DNA of 64,000 nt from Pyrobaculum neutrophilum V24Sta. Its GTDB lineage: Archaea; Thermoproteota; Thermoprotei; Thermoproteales; Thermoproteaceae. Made by a program: the position numbers and the translations under genes. How positions within the stretch are numbered: the stretch's first letter is position 1; every line of letters begins with the position of its first letter. The DNA is taken from contig NC_010525.1 in the NCBI RefSeq assembly GCF_000019805.1, positions 1,414,618-1,478,617 on the forward strand, read 5' to 3'. This document shows positions 21,404 through 29,180 of the stretch, one piece after another. Under the pieces are notes generated by a model. That model saw only the letters and a program-made list of their open reading frames with translations. It did no database searches and was not told the DNA's origin.

Positions 21404-22498
21404 GTGGACCTTGTGATAAAGACCAGAAGGGGCCTAGAGAGGGCGGCGGCCTCCGTGGTTAAAGAGCTGTTGGGCCCCGGGGCGGAGGTGGAGGCAGCGC
21501 CCCATGGATATTTAGGGATAGTCGTAGCGAAGGGCTTGGGCCCGGACAAGTGGAAAGCCGCCGAGTTGATAGCCGAGAAGGCTCCCGAGGCGGACAGAAT
21601 CCTCGTGGTAGAGGCGCTGGTCAAGGCGGAGCTCCCCGAGATAGAGAAGGCTGCGGTGGAGGTGGCCAAGCGGTATATAAAAGCCGGCGACACGTTTGCG
21701 ATACGCACCACGAGGAGGGGGGTCCACGGCTTCACCTCGGTGGACGTCAACGTGAGGGTGGGGGCGGCAGTTAAGGAGGCCACCGGGGCCGAGGTCGACC
21801 TGGAGGAGCCCACGAAGCCTTTGTATATAGAGATCTTCCAAGACGTCGCGGCTGTATGTGTACCGGCCACCCGGGAGTACAGAAAACTTAGGCGAGATAA
21901 GCCGCTCCCCCTGGCCGTTTTTAGGAAGATGGCGGTGGGCCAGTTCGTCTACGAGGGCGACGAGGAGGCCGTGAGGAAGATGGGCGAGAGAATCGGCAGG
22001 GCGGCACAGACCTTCGAAGTCGGCGAGCTAGCCGTCCTCCTTCACAAGCCCGTGTCTGGGAGAACTCTGAGGATCTTCCTGGAGGCGGTGGAGGAGGGCA
22101 TAGAGAGTAGATATCAGATACAGGCGAAGAGCTACGGCAGGCCGGTGAGGAGGGTTCCGCTCTACGTCCACGAACTGTATCAATACGTGAGAGATAGACA
22201 TGGCGAGCCCATCGTGGTCACAGACCCGAAGGGCGACTACATCACCCACGTCAAGGACAAGCTAGCGGATCTGTTCAGAGAAGACCGGGTAAACGTGTTG
22301 GTGGGGTCCAGGGAGGGGGTGCCGCCCGGCGTCTACCGCTTCGCCGCCCTGGTGGTGGACCTGGTCCCCGAGGTGACGATAGCCACAGACTTCGTCATAC
22401 CCTCCCTGGCCATAGCCATAGCAAGCGCGTTGGAGGAGGCGGGGGCTCTCCCCAGATATGTGGGAAAGAGGGGGAGGGCTGGGCAAAAAGATAAATAG
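21404..22498 (+). CDS. THUMP-domain RNA-binding protein (COG1818-like)
   Basis: About 364 residues from GTG 21404, which starts the protein at [15 protein letters not shown]; a TTG at 21392 is an alternative. The N-terminal half is a THUMP domain ([20 protein letters not shown], then [12 protein letters not shown]). The C-terminal half ([51 protein letters not shown]) looks like a SPOUT-type knot. This pairing is that of COG1818, a predicted tRNA or rRNA modifying family. The rps11 gene follows 20 nt downstream. Confidence 0.85.
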   Translation: MDLVIKTRRGLERAAASVVKELLGPGAEVEAAPHGYLGIVVAKGLGPDKWKAAELIAEKAPEADRILVVEALVKAELPEIEKAAVEVAKRYIKAGDTFAIRTTRRGVHGFTSVDVNVRVGAAVKEATGAEVDLEEPTKPLYIEIFQDVAAVCVPATREYRKLRRDKPLPLAVFRKMAVGQFVYEGDEEAVRKMGERIGRAAQTFEVGELAVLLHKPVSGRTLRIFLEAVEEGIESRYQIQAKSYGRPVRRVPLYVHELYQYVRDRHGEPIVVTDPKGDYITHVKDKLADLFREDRVNVLVGSREGVPPGVYRFAALVVDLVPEVTIATDFVIPSLAIAIASALEEAGALPRYVGKRGRAGQKDK

Positions 22499-22518
22499 CA
22501 GAGGTAGTTGGGGGTTCG

Positions 22519-22926
22519 ATGTCTGCGGAACAGCAGCCGCAGAAGCTGAGGTGGGGGATCGCCTGGATATACTCCTCCTCAAACAACACGATAATAACCA
22601 TCACAGACCTAACAGGCGCAGAAACCGTGGCCCGCGTAAGCGGCGGCATGGTGGTACGCGCAGATAAGGACAAGCCCTCTCCCTGGGCCGCCATGCAGGC
22701 GGCGTATAAGGCCGCTCAGCTGGCTCTCGCAAGGGGGATAAACGCCGTTCACATAAAGGTAAGGGGGCCAGGGGGCTACGGCATGAAGGTGCCCGGCCCC
22801 GGCGCTTCGGCCGCGATAAGAGCGCTCGCCCGCTCGGGCTTGGTGATAGGGAGGATAGAGGACGTTACGCCGATACCCCACGACATCATTAGGCCGCCCA
22901 GCGGGCGCAAGGGCAGAAGAGTCTAA
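22519..22926 (+). CDS. rps11: 30S ribosomal protein uS11
   Basis: 135 residues. [60 protein letters not shown] and the basic C-terminus [12 protein letters not shown] are the uS11 signature. It binds the 16S platform near the decoding site. It overlaps the next ATG by one nucleotide (TAATG). RNA polymerase and uS13 genes, frequent neighbours of rps11, are absent here. Confidence 0.97.
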   Translation: MSAEQQPQKLRWGIAWIYSSSNNTIITITDLTGAETVARVSGGMVVRADKDKPSPWAAMQAAYKAAQLALARGINAVHIKVRGPGGYGMKVPGPGASAAIRALARSGLVIGRIEDVTPIPHDIIRPPSGRKGRRV

Positions 22927-23201
22927 TGGAGAAAAAGGACTGCCTCTTCGCCATCCTCGATTTCTGCGGGGGCGGAAGCTACGATCAGCAGAAGCTGAGG
23001 GAGATCTTGAAGCAGGGCAGGATACGGGCGCGCAAGCTCGTCCTCATAAGCAGATGCGGAGGCGCCGCGGTCTACCTCCCCGCGGTGCGGGCTCTCGCAA
23101 GCGAAAATATGGACTTCCCAGTACGCCACTACCACGAGCTTGAGGTGGCTGAGGCCGCTGAGCTAGAGGGGTGTGGCACCTACGAAGTTTTAAACCTATA
23201 A
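22926..23201 (+). CDS. Small hypothetical protein coupled to rps11
   Basis: 91 residues, no family recognised. Its ATG overlaps the uS11 stop (TAATG), so it is translated as part of the same operon. It has four cysteines (DCLF, FCGGGS, SRCGG, EGCGTY) and a winged-helix-like pattern (SYDQQKLREILKQGRIRARKL, then strands). A nucleic-acid or ribosome-associated role is only suggested by position. Confidence 0.65.
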   Translation: MEKKDCLFAILDFCGGGSYDQQKLREILKQGRIRARKLVLISRCGGAAVYLPAVRALASENMDFPVRHYHELEVAEAAELEGCGTYEVLNL

Positions 23202-23211
23202 ACCCCTAGAG

Positions 23212-23268
23212 TACGTGATGAAGAGGCATTTGTGGCCACGGGTGGCCGGCGCTGGAACGGCTGATGAA
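23212..23268 (+). ncRNA. Candidate C/D box sRNA
   Basis: GTGATGA at 23215-23221 (C box) and CTGA at 23261-23264 (D box) are 49 nt apart, normal for archaeal guides, and GTTTTAAACC at 23187-23196 is a TATA about 24 nt before the C box. The internal C'/D' boxes are degenerate; a GGCCA/TGGCC hairpin lies there instead. The D guide would read GCGCTGGAACGG. A second TGATGA overlaps the D box at 23262. The target is unknown. Confidence 0.35.
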
Positions 23269-23340
23269 AACAAACCGGTGAGAGGTGAACGGGCTGAGCT
23301 ACGCTGAGATAAACTTTATTAGCCGCAACGCGGTGGAGGC

Positions 23341-24432
23341 GTGGAGGCTGTTCTCAGCAGGAGGCTTCCCGACGGCCGCATAGAGTGCCTCGCCTGCGCC
23401 AGGAGGTGTAAGCTGAGGGAGGGCCAGACGGGGTTCTGCGGAGTTAGGACAGTGAGGGGAGGAGCTCTGAGGCTGGACGTCTACGGCTTGATCTCGGCCA
23501 TCGCGGTGGATCCAATAGAGAAGAAGCCTCTGACGCACTTCTATCCAGGGGCTCTGGTCCTATCCTTCTCCACCTTCGGTTGCAACTGGGCGTGTCAGTA
23601 CTGCCAGAACTACGAACTGAGCCAGAGGAGGAGGGCCGAGGGGTTCGAGGTGACGCCCGAACTTCTCGTGAAAATAGCGGAGAGCTACGGCGCCCACGGC
23701 ATAACCTACACCTACAACGAGCCTACCATATTCATCGAGTTCGCACACGACGTGGGGGTGTTGGCCCGCGCCAGAGGCCTCTTCAACACCTTTGTAACCA
23801 ATGGGTACATGACGCCCGAGGCCGTGAGATACGCTAGCGAGTTCCTAGACGCAGCAACGGTGGACTTCAAGGGCAACGCCGACGAGAAATTCCTCCGGAG
23901 GTACGTATATGTACAAGACGCAGAGCCCATCTTCGAGACGCTTTCAGAGTTGAAGAAATACGGCATATGGGTGGAGGTGACAGACCTCGTGGTGCCCCAG
24001 ATAGGAGACGACCTAGAGAAAGCGAGGAGGTTGGTTAGGCGGGTGATCGACATACTTGGGCCCGACGTGCCGATGCACTTCCTCCGCTTCCACCCGGATT
24101 ACAACCTACGCCACCTCCCCCCCACCCCAGTCGAAACGCTGGAGAAACACGTGGAGGTGGCTAGGGAGGAGGGGGCCAGATTTGCCTACGTGGGAAACGT
24201 GCCGGGCCACAAATACGAACACACGTACTGCCCTGAGTGCGGCCGCGTCGTAATAAGGAGGAGAGGCTTCGACATACTGGAGATAAACCTGGAGGAGAGG
24301 GGAGGGGAGTACAGGTGTAGGTTCTGCGGGGCCAAGATACCAATCAGGGGCAGAGTGGCGCCGACTTGGCGCGACGAACTCAGATTTATCCACGTTCCCA
24401 TACACGCCTACGCTAGGTGGGTCAAGAGGTGA
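23341..24432 (+). CDS. amrS: Radical SAM enzyme of the AmmeMemoRadiSam type (COG1180)
   Basis: 363 residues, GTG start. An N-terminal cysteine pair ([19 protein letters not shown]) precedes the radical SAM motif [10 protein letters not shown] (CxxxCxxC, about residues 80-89). The C-terminus adds zinc-ribbon-like cysteines (YCPECGRVV ... RCRFCG). This layout is that of the AmmeMemoRadiSam radical SAM component, related to pyruvate-formate-lyase activase; the substrate is unknown. The partner AMMECR1 and Memo genes are not in this window. TATA AACTTTATT at 23313-23321. Confidence 0.88.
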   Translation: MEAVLSRRLPDGRIECLACARRCKLREGQTGFCGVRTVRGGALRLDVYGLISAIAVDPIEKKPLTHFYPGALVLSFSTFGCNWACQYCQNYELSQRRRAEGFEVTPELLVKIAESYGAHGITYTYNEPTIFIEFAHDVGVLARARGLFNTFVTNGYMTPEAVRYASEFLDAATVDFKGNADEKFLRRYVYVQDAEPIFETLSELKKYGIWVEVTDLVVPQIGDDLEKARRLVRRVIDILGPDVPMHFLRFHPDYNLRHLPPTPVETLEKHVEVAREEGARFAYVGNVPGHKYEHTYCPECGRVVIRRRGFDILEINLEERGGEYRCRFCGAKIPIRGRVAPTWRDELRFIHVPIHAYARWVKR

Positions 24433-24462
24433 GAGTTATTAACCTGTGGAGAGGTAGAGGGG

Positions 24463-25119
24463 GTGAAGAGGCTCAAAGCCCTGTTCTCAAGCGGCTTGGA
24501 GGAGGTCAGGGAGAGCCTCAGGTCCCATATAAGGCTGTCGTTTGAATCGCTTAAGTTATTGCAAGACGTCGTGGCGACCAGGAACCTCGATAGAAGCGTG
24601 GTCGACGAGGCGCTGAGGAAGGCCACCGCCTTGGAAAGAGAGGGAGACGAGGTGATCAGAGAGCTTGTGGACAAGGTGACACAAGGCGCCGTAGTTCCCA
24701 CCATCACGAACATAATCCTCATCCTTCTAGACAGCGTAGACAACGTCCTGGACTTGATATACTTTGCCATTAAGGAGGTGAAACGCGGCTACCACCTCTG
24801 GGCCAAGGACCAGATATACTCCATAGTGTCCTCCGAGATAAAGGAGATGCTGGATTTGACGAAGTCCATGATGGAGTACCTCAACACCATGTTAGACGTG
24901 GAGAAGCCCGAGGAGCTCCGGCGCTACGCCCGCCTAATAAGCTCCCTGGAGGAGGAGATAGACGAGATAAAGGAAAACATCCTGGACAAGATATACGGCT
25001 TGGAGCTGGACGCGGTGGAGTTCAACCACCTGGTCTCCCTGGTATACACAGCCGACAAGATAGCAGACAGCATACAAGACGCCGCCTACAACCTCACCAC
25101 GGCGCTGGCCTCCGTCTAA
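24463..25119 (+). CDS. DUF47/PhoU-like phosphate transport regulator
   Basis: 218 residues, entirely helical, with PhoU-like repeats (ALEREGDEVIRELVDKV and LEEEIDEIKENILDKIY, each with the E/DxxxD metal-binding pattern) and the linking NIILILLDSVDNVLDLIY. DUF47 proteins are commonly encoded next to PiT phosphate transporters; here a PiT-like membrane protein follows with a one-nucleotide TAATG overlap. GTG start; TTATTAACC about 24436-24444 is the TATA. Confidence 0.88.
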   Translation: MKRLKALFSSGLEEVRESLRSHIRLSFESLKLLQDVVATRNLDRSVVDEALRKATALEREGDEVIRELVDKVTQGAVVPTITNIILILLDSVDNVLDLIYFAIKEVKRGYHLWAKDQIYSIVSSEIKEMLDLTKSMMEYLNTMLDVEKPEELRRYARLISSLEEEIDEIKENILDKIYGLELDAVEFNHLVSLVYTADKIADSIQDAAYNLTTALASV

Positions 25120-25883
25120 TGGAGGAGATCTACGCGTTTATACTGGCAACACTCCTCATCTACAACAACTCCCTGGTGGTGCTGGGGCCCACGGCGTGGG
25201 GCACGGGGCTGGGGCCGAGGAGGTCCTACGCCGTGGCGGTGGCCGGCCAGCTACTCGGCGTTGCAACGAGCACCATGAGGCCGATACACATGGGCACCGC
25301 GGAATTTCTCTACATATCCTTTCTCTACGTCGCGATATCTGCCGCGAAGATAAGCCTCCCTATTTCTGTGGCTGGGTACGCCATCTCCAGCCTCAGCCCC
25401 GGCGCGGCCGCCATCTGGCTAACCTCCCCAGCGACCTCCGCCGCGACGTATGCCCTATGCAGGACGAGGAGTATCGCCAAACTGGCCGCCCCCTCACTGC
25501 TACTCGTCATGTACATGTTCGGCTACAACAACGTCGCCCTCTTCAACCTCAACCCGGCTCTTACAGCCGCCGCGGTCCTGATAGGCACATACCTAGGCCT
25601 TGGGTACTCCAGGTGGGTTGTAGACATAGCCGCGCTGAGGCCCAGAACCGCGGCCTCCATCAACCTAACGGCGTCGCTGGGGGCGCTGTTGGGCACCCTA
25701 GCCAACGTCCCCATCTCCTTCACCCTAGTGGCCTACTCCTCCATGTTGGTCTCCGCCTACACCTCCAACGTCAGGATAATACGCGCGAGGAAGTTCGTAA
25801 AAGCCTACGCCGGCATTCTAATCGCCTTGCTAGCCGCCTCTATATTTCCCTATCTAAAATCACTACCTCTACCCCACCTCTAA
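25119..25883 (+). CDS. PiT-like inorganic phosphate transporter (divergent)
   Basis: 254 residues with seven or eight hydrophobic segments. The two halves each carry a YNN-type sequence (LIYNNSLVVLGPTAWGTGL at the start and MFGYNNVALFNLNPALTAA in the middle), where PiT transporters have GxNDxANA-like repeats, so I read it as a shortened PiT-family (COG0306-like) protein. Coupling to DUF47 supports this. The conserved Asp of classical PiT is not evident. The 3' end overlaps the convergent MBL gene by 44 nt. Confidence 0.65.
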   Translation: MEEIYAFILATLLIYNNSLVVLGPTAWGTGLGPRRSYAVAVAGQLLGVATSTMRPIHMGTAEFLYISFLYVAISAAKISLPISVAGYAISSLSPGAAAIWLTSPATSAATYALCRTRSIAKLAAPSLLLVMYMFGYNNVALFNLNPALTAAAVLIGTYLGLGYSRWVVDIAALRPRTAASINLTASLGALLGTLANVPISFTLVAYSSMLVSAYTSNVRIIRARKFVKAYAGILIALLAASIFPYLKSLPLPHL

Positions 25884-26505
25884 CCAGAGATTTAAACCTC
25901 TCGGCGTCTCTCCTCGATCCAACTATGGAGCCGTAGTGCATCGGGATGGCCACCCTCGGCGACACAGCGTTTACAAACTCGGCCGCCTCCTCCGCGGTCA
26001 TTACATACACGCCGGACACCGGCACGAGGACTATGTCGGCTTTAACCTCCCTAAACTCCGGCACAAAATCGCTGTCGCCCGCGTGGAACACCCTCACGCC
26101 GCCCCACTCCACCAGATACGCCACTCTCCCATCCTCCCTTGGGTGAAACACAACGCCACGCGACTTGTCGCGGAACTTGTTGACGTTGTAGGCGGGGTAC
26201 GCGACCACCTTAAACACGCCCAAGTCTTTCACGTCGCCAGGCCCCACCTCCACCACGCCTACGCCCTCTAGACACCGCCTAGCTATACGCGGCGCAACTA
26301 CAACAGTAGACGGCTTAGCCAACCGCTTAATCGAAGGCGGGTCGCAGTGGTCGAAGTGCTCGTGCGTAACCAGTATGTAATCAGCCTTGGGCTCCCCCAC
26401 CTGCACCTGAAACGGGTCGAAATACAGAACAACGCTGCCCCTCACAACCCTAAAGGTGTCGTGTCCTAGCCAAGATATCTCAAAATCCCCAAATCTAAAG
26501 GGCAT
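25840..26505 (-). CDS. MBL-fold metallohydrolase (UlaG-like)
   Basis: 221 residues. THEHFDHCD is the HxHxDH metal motif, HAGDSDF supplies the later Asp, and IPMHYGSI the last His. The length and order fit the UlaG/RomA-like branch of the metallo-beta-lactamase fold. The hydrolytic substrate is unknown. It overlaps the PiT-like gene at the 3' end (44 nt); the next gene upstream is the CC1-like chromatin gene. Confidence 0.9.
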   Translation of the reverse strand: MPFRFGDFEISWLGHDTFRVVRGSVVLYFDPFQVQVGEPKADYILVTHEHFDHCDPPSIKRLAKPSTVVVAPRIARRCLEGVGVVEVGPGDVKDLGVFKVVAYPAYNVNKFRDKSRGVVFHPREDGRVAYLVEWGGVRVFHAGDSDFVPEFREVKADIVLVPVSGVYVMTAEEAAEFVNAVSPRVAIPMHYGSIVGSRRDAERFKSLVRGGVEVVILDREI

Positions 26506-26527
26506 GGAAGAAAAAACGTGGAAAAAT

Positions 26528-26701
26528 TTATTTCTTCTTGCCGATTAGTCTGTATACTTTTATGCCTGTGTAGGGGGATTTCGCTACGGCGAATATCATC
26601 GGCCCTCTGGCGGTCTGCTTCTCCACAGTCTCATACTGGTCAGTCTCAAACGCTTGCTTCGCCTTTATGTCATAGAACTTCAACTTCTGCTTCCTCGACA
26701 T
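26528..26701 (-). CDS. CC1-like crenarchaeal chromatin protein
   Basis: 57 residues, very basic (MSRKQKLKFYDIKAKQAFET ... TGIKVYRLIGKKK). The sequence agrees with what I recall of CC1, a ~6 kDa monomeric DNA-binding protein described from Thermoproteus and Pyrobaculum that binds single- and double-stranded DNA. ATG 26701 is chosen over an upstream in-frame ATG because ATATTTATAAGG (26720-26731) sits 25 nt before it. The assignment is from memory of the family, not a search. Confidence 0.65.
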   Translation of the reverse strand: MSRKQKLKFYDIKAKQAFETDQYETVEKQTARGPMIFAVAKSPYTGIKVYRLIGKKK

Positions 26702-26744
26702 GGGCAAGCATTTCGCCCCCATATTTATAAGGAACGGTTAAAAT

Positions 26745-26850
26745 AGCTGTGCAAGCGGGAGGCAACCCGCCGGCGTGCCGCCGCGGTTGGGGACCTCGAG
26801 CCGCGTTGTTGGGCGGCCTTCACTGGGGCGAAAAGCTTTTAAGTATCGCT
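26745..26850 (+). other. Structured GC-rich intergenic segment, possible small RNA
   Basis: Between the CC1-like gene and tRNA-Gly. It holds GCGGG-AGGCAA-CCCGC and a larger nested structure with outer arms GCCGCC / GGCGGC, inner arms CGCGGT / GCCGCG, and an asymmetric loop GTTGTT. GGTTAAAATAGC at 26734-26745 would be a TATA. An atypical H/ACA-like guide is conceivable, but no ACA box is visible. Confidence 0.3.
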
Positions 26851-26864
26851 TTCATCTAGCTCAC

Positions 26865-26973
26865 GCGGCGGTAGTCTAGCCTGGTTTGGACGACGGGCGG
26901 TCCCGTCGCCCCGGAGTAGGATGGCGGCCTGCCAAGCCGTTGATCCCGGGTTCAAATCCCGGCCGCCGCACCA
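26865..26973 (+). tRNA. tRNA-Gly(GCC) with a 30-nt D-loop intron
   Basis: Acceptor GCGGCGG / CCGCCGC, D stem GTCT / GGAT, anticodon arm GCGGC-CTGCCAA-GCCGT (anticodon GCC), T arm CCGGG-TTCAAAT-CCCGG, discriminator A, CCA encoded. The D loop is interrupted at 26887-26916. A bulge-helix structure supports this: helix CTGG / CCGG (26881-26884, 26911-26914), 3-nt bulges TTT and AGT, and an intron hairpin CGACGGG / CCCGTCG. TATA CTTTTAAG at 26836-26843. Confidence 0.9.
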
Positions 26974-27008
26974 TTAATCTTTTTATATCGTGGCGGCCAG
27001 CTCCTTTA

Positions 27009-27086
27009 GGGCCCGTAGCTCAGTCAGGACAGAGCGGCGGCCTCCGGAGCCGTAGGTCGTGGGTTCAAATCCCACCGGGCCCGCCA
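27009..27086 (+). tRNA. tRNA-Arg(CCG), no intron
   Basis: Acceptor GGGCCCG / CGGGCCC, D stem GCTC / GAGC, anticodon arm GCGGC-CTCCGGA-GCCGT with anticodon CCG, T arm GTGGG-TTCAAAT-CCCAC, discriminator G and an encoded CCA. A TATA box (TTTTTATATC, about 26980-26989) lies 25 nt upstream. It is the only uninterrupted tRNA in the window. Confidence 0.95.
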
Positions 27087-27118
27087 GTTGGTTTATTAGC
27101 ACATGTCTCTCCACAGCT

Positions 27119-27931
27119 GTGAAGCGGGCGTGCTTCAGGCTGGTTGGGTGCATCCCGGCCGTGGGTCTGGGGACGTGGGGGATAGGCGGCGGCTACTGGG
27201 CCCCAGATAGAAGTAGAGACGCCGAGTGGGTCGACGCGCTGAGGTACGCAGTAGAGCGCGGCATCTCCCTCATAGATACGGCTGAGATGTACGGAGGCGG
27301 CCACGCAGAGGAGCTCGTGGGCCTTGCGATAAGGGGCTTCCCGAGGGAGGAGCTCTTCCTCGTCTCAAAGGTGTGGCCTAGCCACGCGCGCTACGAGGAT
27401 GTGTTGAAATCGGCTGAGCGTAGCGCGGCTAGGCTCGGCACCTATATCGATCTATATCTGCTCCACTGGCCCTCGGACGTCCCCATATGTGAGACGGTGC
27501 GGGCGTTCGAAGCTCTTGTGGATAGGGGCTTGATCAGGTTTTTCGGGGTGAGCAACTTCACGCTGGACCAGATCAAGGAGGCTGAGGCCTGCGCCAAGAG
27601 GTACGAGCTTGCGGCGGTTCAGAACCGCTACTCCCTCTACTACAGGAGGGATGAAGCCGATGTTGTGCCCTACGCCTTGGCCAATGGGATTATGTACATG
27701 GCGTACACCCCCCTCGAAAAGGGGGCTCTGGCGAGAGATAGGAGGCTTGCCGAGGTCGGAAGAAGATATGGGGCAACGGCTACGCAGATCGCCCTCGCCT
27801 GGTACGTCAAAAGAGGCGTCGTCCCGATTCCCAAGGCCGAGAAGAGGGCGCATATAGACGAAATCGCGGGCTCTCTTGAGGTGGAGCTTAGAGAGGAGGA
27901 TTTCCTAGAGCTGGCGCGGTGGAGTTCGTAG
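27119..27931 (+). CDS. Aldo/keto reductase
   Basis: 270 residues from GTG 27119, a TIM-barrel NADPH oxidoreductase. Catalytic residues are seen as ISLIDTAEMYGGG (Asp, Tyr), LVSKVWPS (Lys) and DLYLLHWPS (His); GVSNFTLDQ and PIPKAEKRAHIDEIAGSLEV form the cofactor side. Substrate unknown. GTG 27119 is preferred because GTTTATTA (27091-27098) is a TATA 25 nt upstream; longer versions would begin inside tRNA-Arg. The GNAT gene overlaps the 3' end by 13 nt. Confidence 0.93.
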   Translation: MKRACFRLVGCIPAVGLGTWGIGGGYWAPDRSRDAEWVDALRYAVERGISLIDTAEMYGGGHAEELVGLAIRGFPREELFLVSKVWPSHARYEDVLKSAERSAARLGTYIDLYLLHWPSDVPICETVRAFEALVDRGLIRFFGVSNFTLDQIKEAEACAKRYELAAVQNRYSLYYRRDEADVVPYALANGIMYMAYTPLEKGALARDRRLAEVGRRYGATATQIALAWYVKRGVVPIPKAEKRAHIDEIAGSLEVELREEDFLELARWSS

Positions 27932-28446
27932 CGGATAGAGAGGCCGCGTTGAGGCTCGTAGAGCTCTACTACGGAGGCCCCCCTAAATACGCGAAGGCCG
28001 TGTTGGAGAGATGGCCCAGCGCGGGGGCGGTGGTTGTGTACATAGGCTCAGAAGCGGCTGGGGCCGAGGTGTTTTACGCAGTCCGCCTCGCCGAGGCGGC
28101 GTGTGTCCACTACTACGTAGTAGTGGCGCCTAAGTTCAGAAGACGGGGGGTCGCGACGTCTTTAGTTAGATACGTGGAGGGGCGGTGCGGCACGCCGATA
28201 AACCTAGCTACGTCCACCGCCGAGAACGCCGCCGCGGCGAAGCTCTTTAGGAAACTGGGCTACAGCGCTTATTTCTGGGGCGAGATGCCCACCGGCATTA
28301 GGGAGGTTCTCCTGAAGGCGACCTGCGGCTACGATGACGACGTCTTGTACGTGAAGGGGGGTAGGCCGGCGGATGTGGCCCTCCCCACGGCCGAGGTGGA
28401 AGCGCTTTGGCGGGAGACCTGCCTAAAGCCCTATCTGGGCAAGTAG
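27919..28446 (+). CDS. GNAT-family acetyltransferase
   Basis: 175 residues, GTG start inside the aldo/keto reductase gene. YYVVVAPKFRRRGVATSLVRYVE contains the acetyl-CoA-binding V-x-P-x-x-R-R-R-G-V-A/G motif A, and STAENAAAAKLFRKLGYSAYF is motif B. The acceptor is unknown. The 13-nt overlap implies cotranscription with the reductase. Confidence 0.9.
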   Translation: MEFVADREAALRLVELYYGGPPKYAKAVLERWPSAGAVVVYIGSEAAGAEVFYAVRLAEAACVHYYVVVAPKFRRRGVATSLVRYVEGRCGTPINLATSTAENAAAAKLFRKLGYSAYFWGEMPTGIREVLLKATCGYDDDVLYVKGGRPADVALPTAEVEALWRETCLKPYLGK

Positions 28447-28484
28447 CTACGCATGATTTTTTTAACTGGATGTACGGCTAAGGC

Positions 28485-28712
28485 ATGGAGGTGGTCATGG
28501 TGTTTAAAGGACGCCCGCCGGAGAGTTGGAGGGGGATCCCCGGCGTGAGGGCTATAGCGGCGGAGGAGCTGGGGGAGGTGGAGGGGAGGTTCGTGTTGGT
28601 AGTAGGCGATTGGGAGCTCGCCAGGAGGCTGGGAGTCGGATTCTTGGCCGAGGAGGAGGCGGAGGAGCTCCTGGCATACATGAGGAAGAGGCTGGGCGTA
28701 GACCCCAACTAG
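28485..28712 (+). CDS. Small hypothetical protein
   Basis: 75 residues, no family recognised: a short alpha/beta protein (VVMVFKGRPPESWRGIPGV, RFVLVVGDWELARRLGVGFL) with an acidic helix near the C-terminus. TTTTTTTAAC at about 28455-28464 provides a TATA 25 nt before the ATG, and the coding pattern is GC3-rich like its neighbours, so I take it as real. Confidence 0.6.
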   Translation: MEVVMVFKGRPPESWRGIPGVRAIAAEELGEVEGRFVLVVGDWELARRLGVGFLAEEEAEELLAYMRKRLGVDPN

Positions 28713-29094
28713 AAGCGCCCGCCTCTGCCCCAGCCGCGGCGCCATCGGCAGGAGGGGTACTGGGATGTATGCCTCACGTGCCAAGGAGGACCCGCCGGCG
28801 GGGACAAACTCGTTGACCAAACGGCGAATGAACCAACGGCGGTGGTTGCGTAGACCGTCCTCGTGTAGAACTGGCCGCCGCTAATGCGGCGCCCGCCTGG
28901 GCGACGCATGTGGAGCCGATGCGGCAACACGCGCCGCGGGCAGTAAGGATGCGTAACGCATTTAACGTGCCGTTGCCCCCGGACCAACGTTGGAGCTTTC
29001 TACAGCGGCAGAGCGCGCTCTGCGGCCGCCGTAGAACGTGCGGAGAAGCCCCTACGCGAAGAGCTTTATCACATATATACCTCCGTCTTGGCAT
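28713..29094. other. 382-nt intergenic stretch with no recognised gene
   Basis: GC-rich, with several short inverted repeats (for example GAGCGCGCTCTGCGGCCGCC near 29013). No frame has a promoter or protein-like composition, and no tRNA, SRP or RNase P signature is visible. The right end leads into the TATA box (ACATATATAC, 29071-29080) of the C/D box sRNA. Confidence 0.5.
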
Positions 29095-29097
29095 GAA

Positions 29098-29154
29098 GTG
29101 TGATGATGTCTTGGGGAGCCTAGAGGTGTGAAGAGGCGGTTATCCCACTGAAGT
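29098..29154 (+). ncRNA. C/D box sRNA, predicted to target 16S rRNA
   Basis: C box GTGATGA (29100-29106), D' CTAG (29120-29123), C' TGAAGA (29129-29134), D CTGA (29148-29151). Guides are TGTCTTGGGGAGC (upstream of D') and GGCGGTTATCCCA (upstream of D). The complement of the D guide, TGGGATAACC, is a conserved 16S segment near E. coli position 130; the methylated base would be the A of GGGAU. TATA ACATATATAC (29071-29080) lies 25 nt before the C box, so the RNA is independently transcribed. The radA-like promoter starts right after it. Confidence 0.85.
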
Positions 29155-29180
29155 TTATAAGGTGGGTGGTTGGCTGACGC

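Noticed and set aside
27059-27118. Longer N-terminus of the aldo/keto reductase
   Set aside because: It would begin inside tRNA-Arg; the GTG at 27119 has a correctly placed TATA box.
28910-29131. 73-codon frame covering the C/D box sRNA
   Set aside because: No promoter fits it, and the sRNA boxes and the TATA explain the region better.
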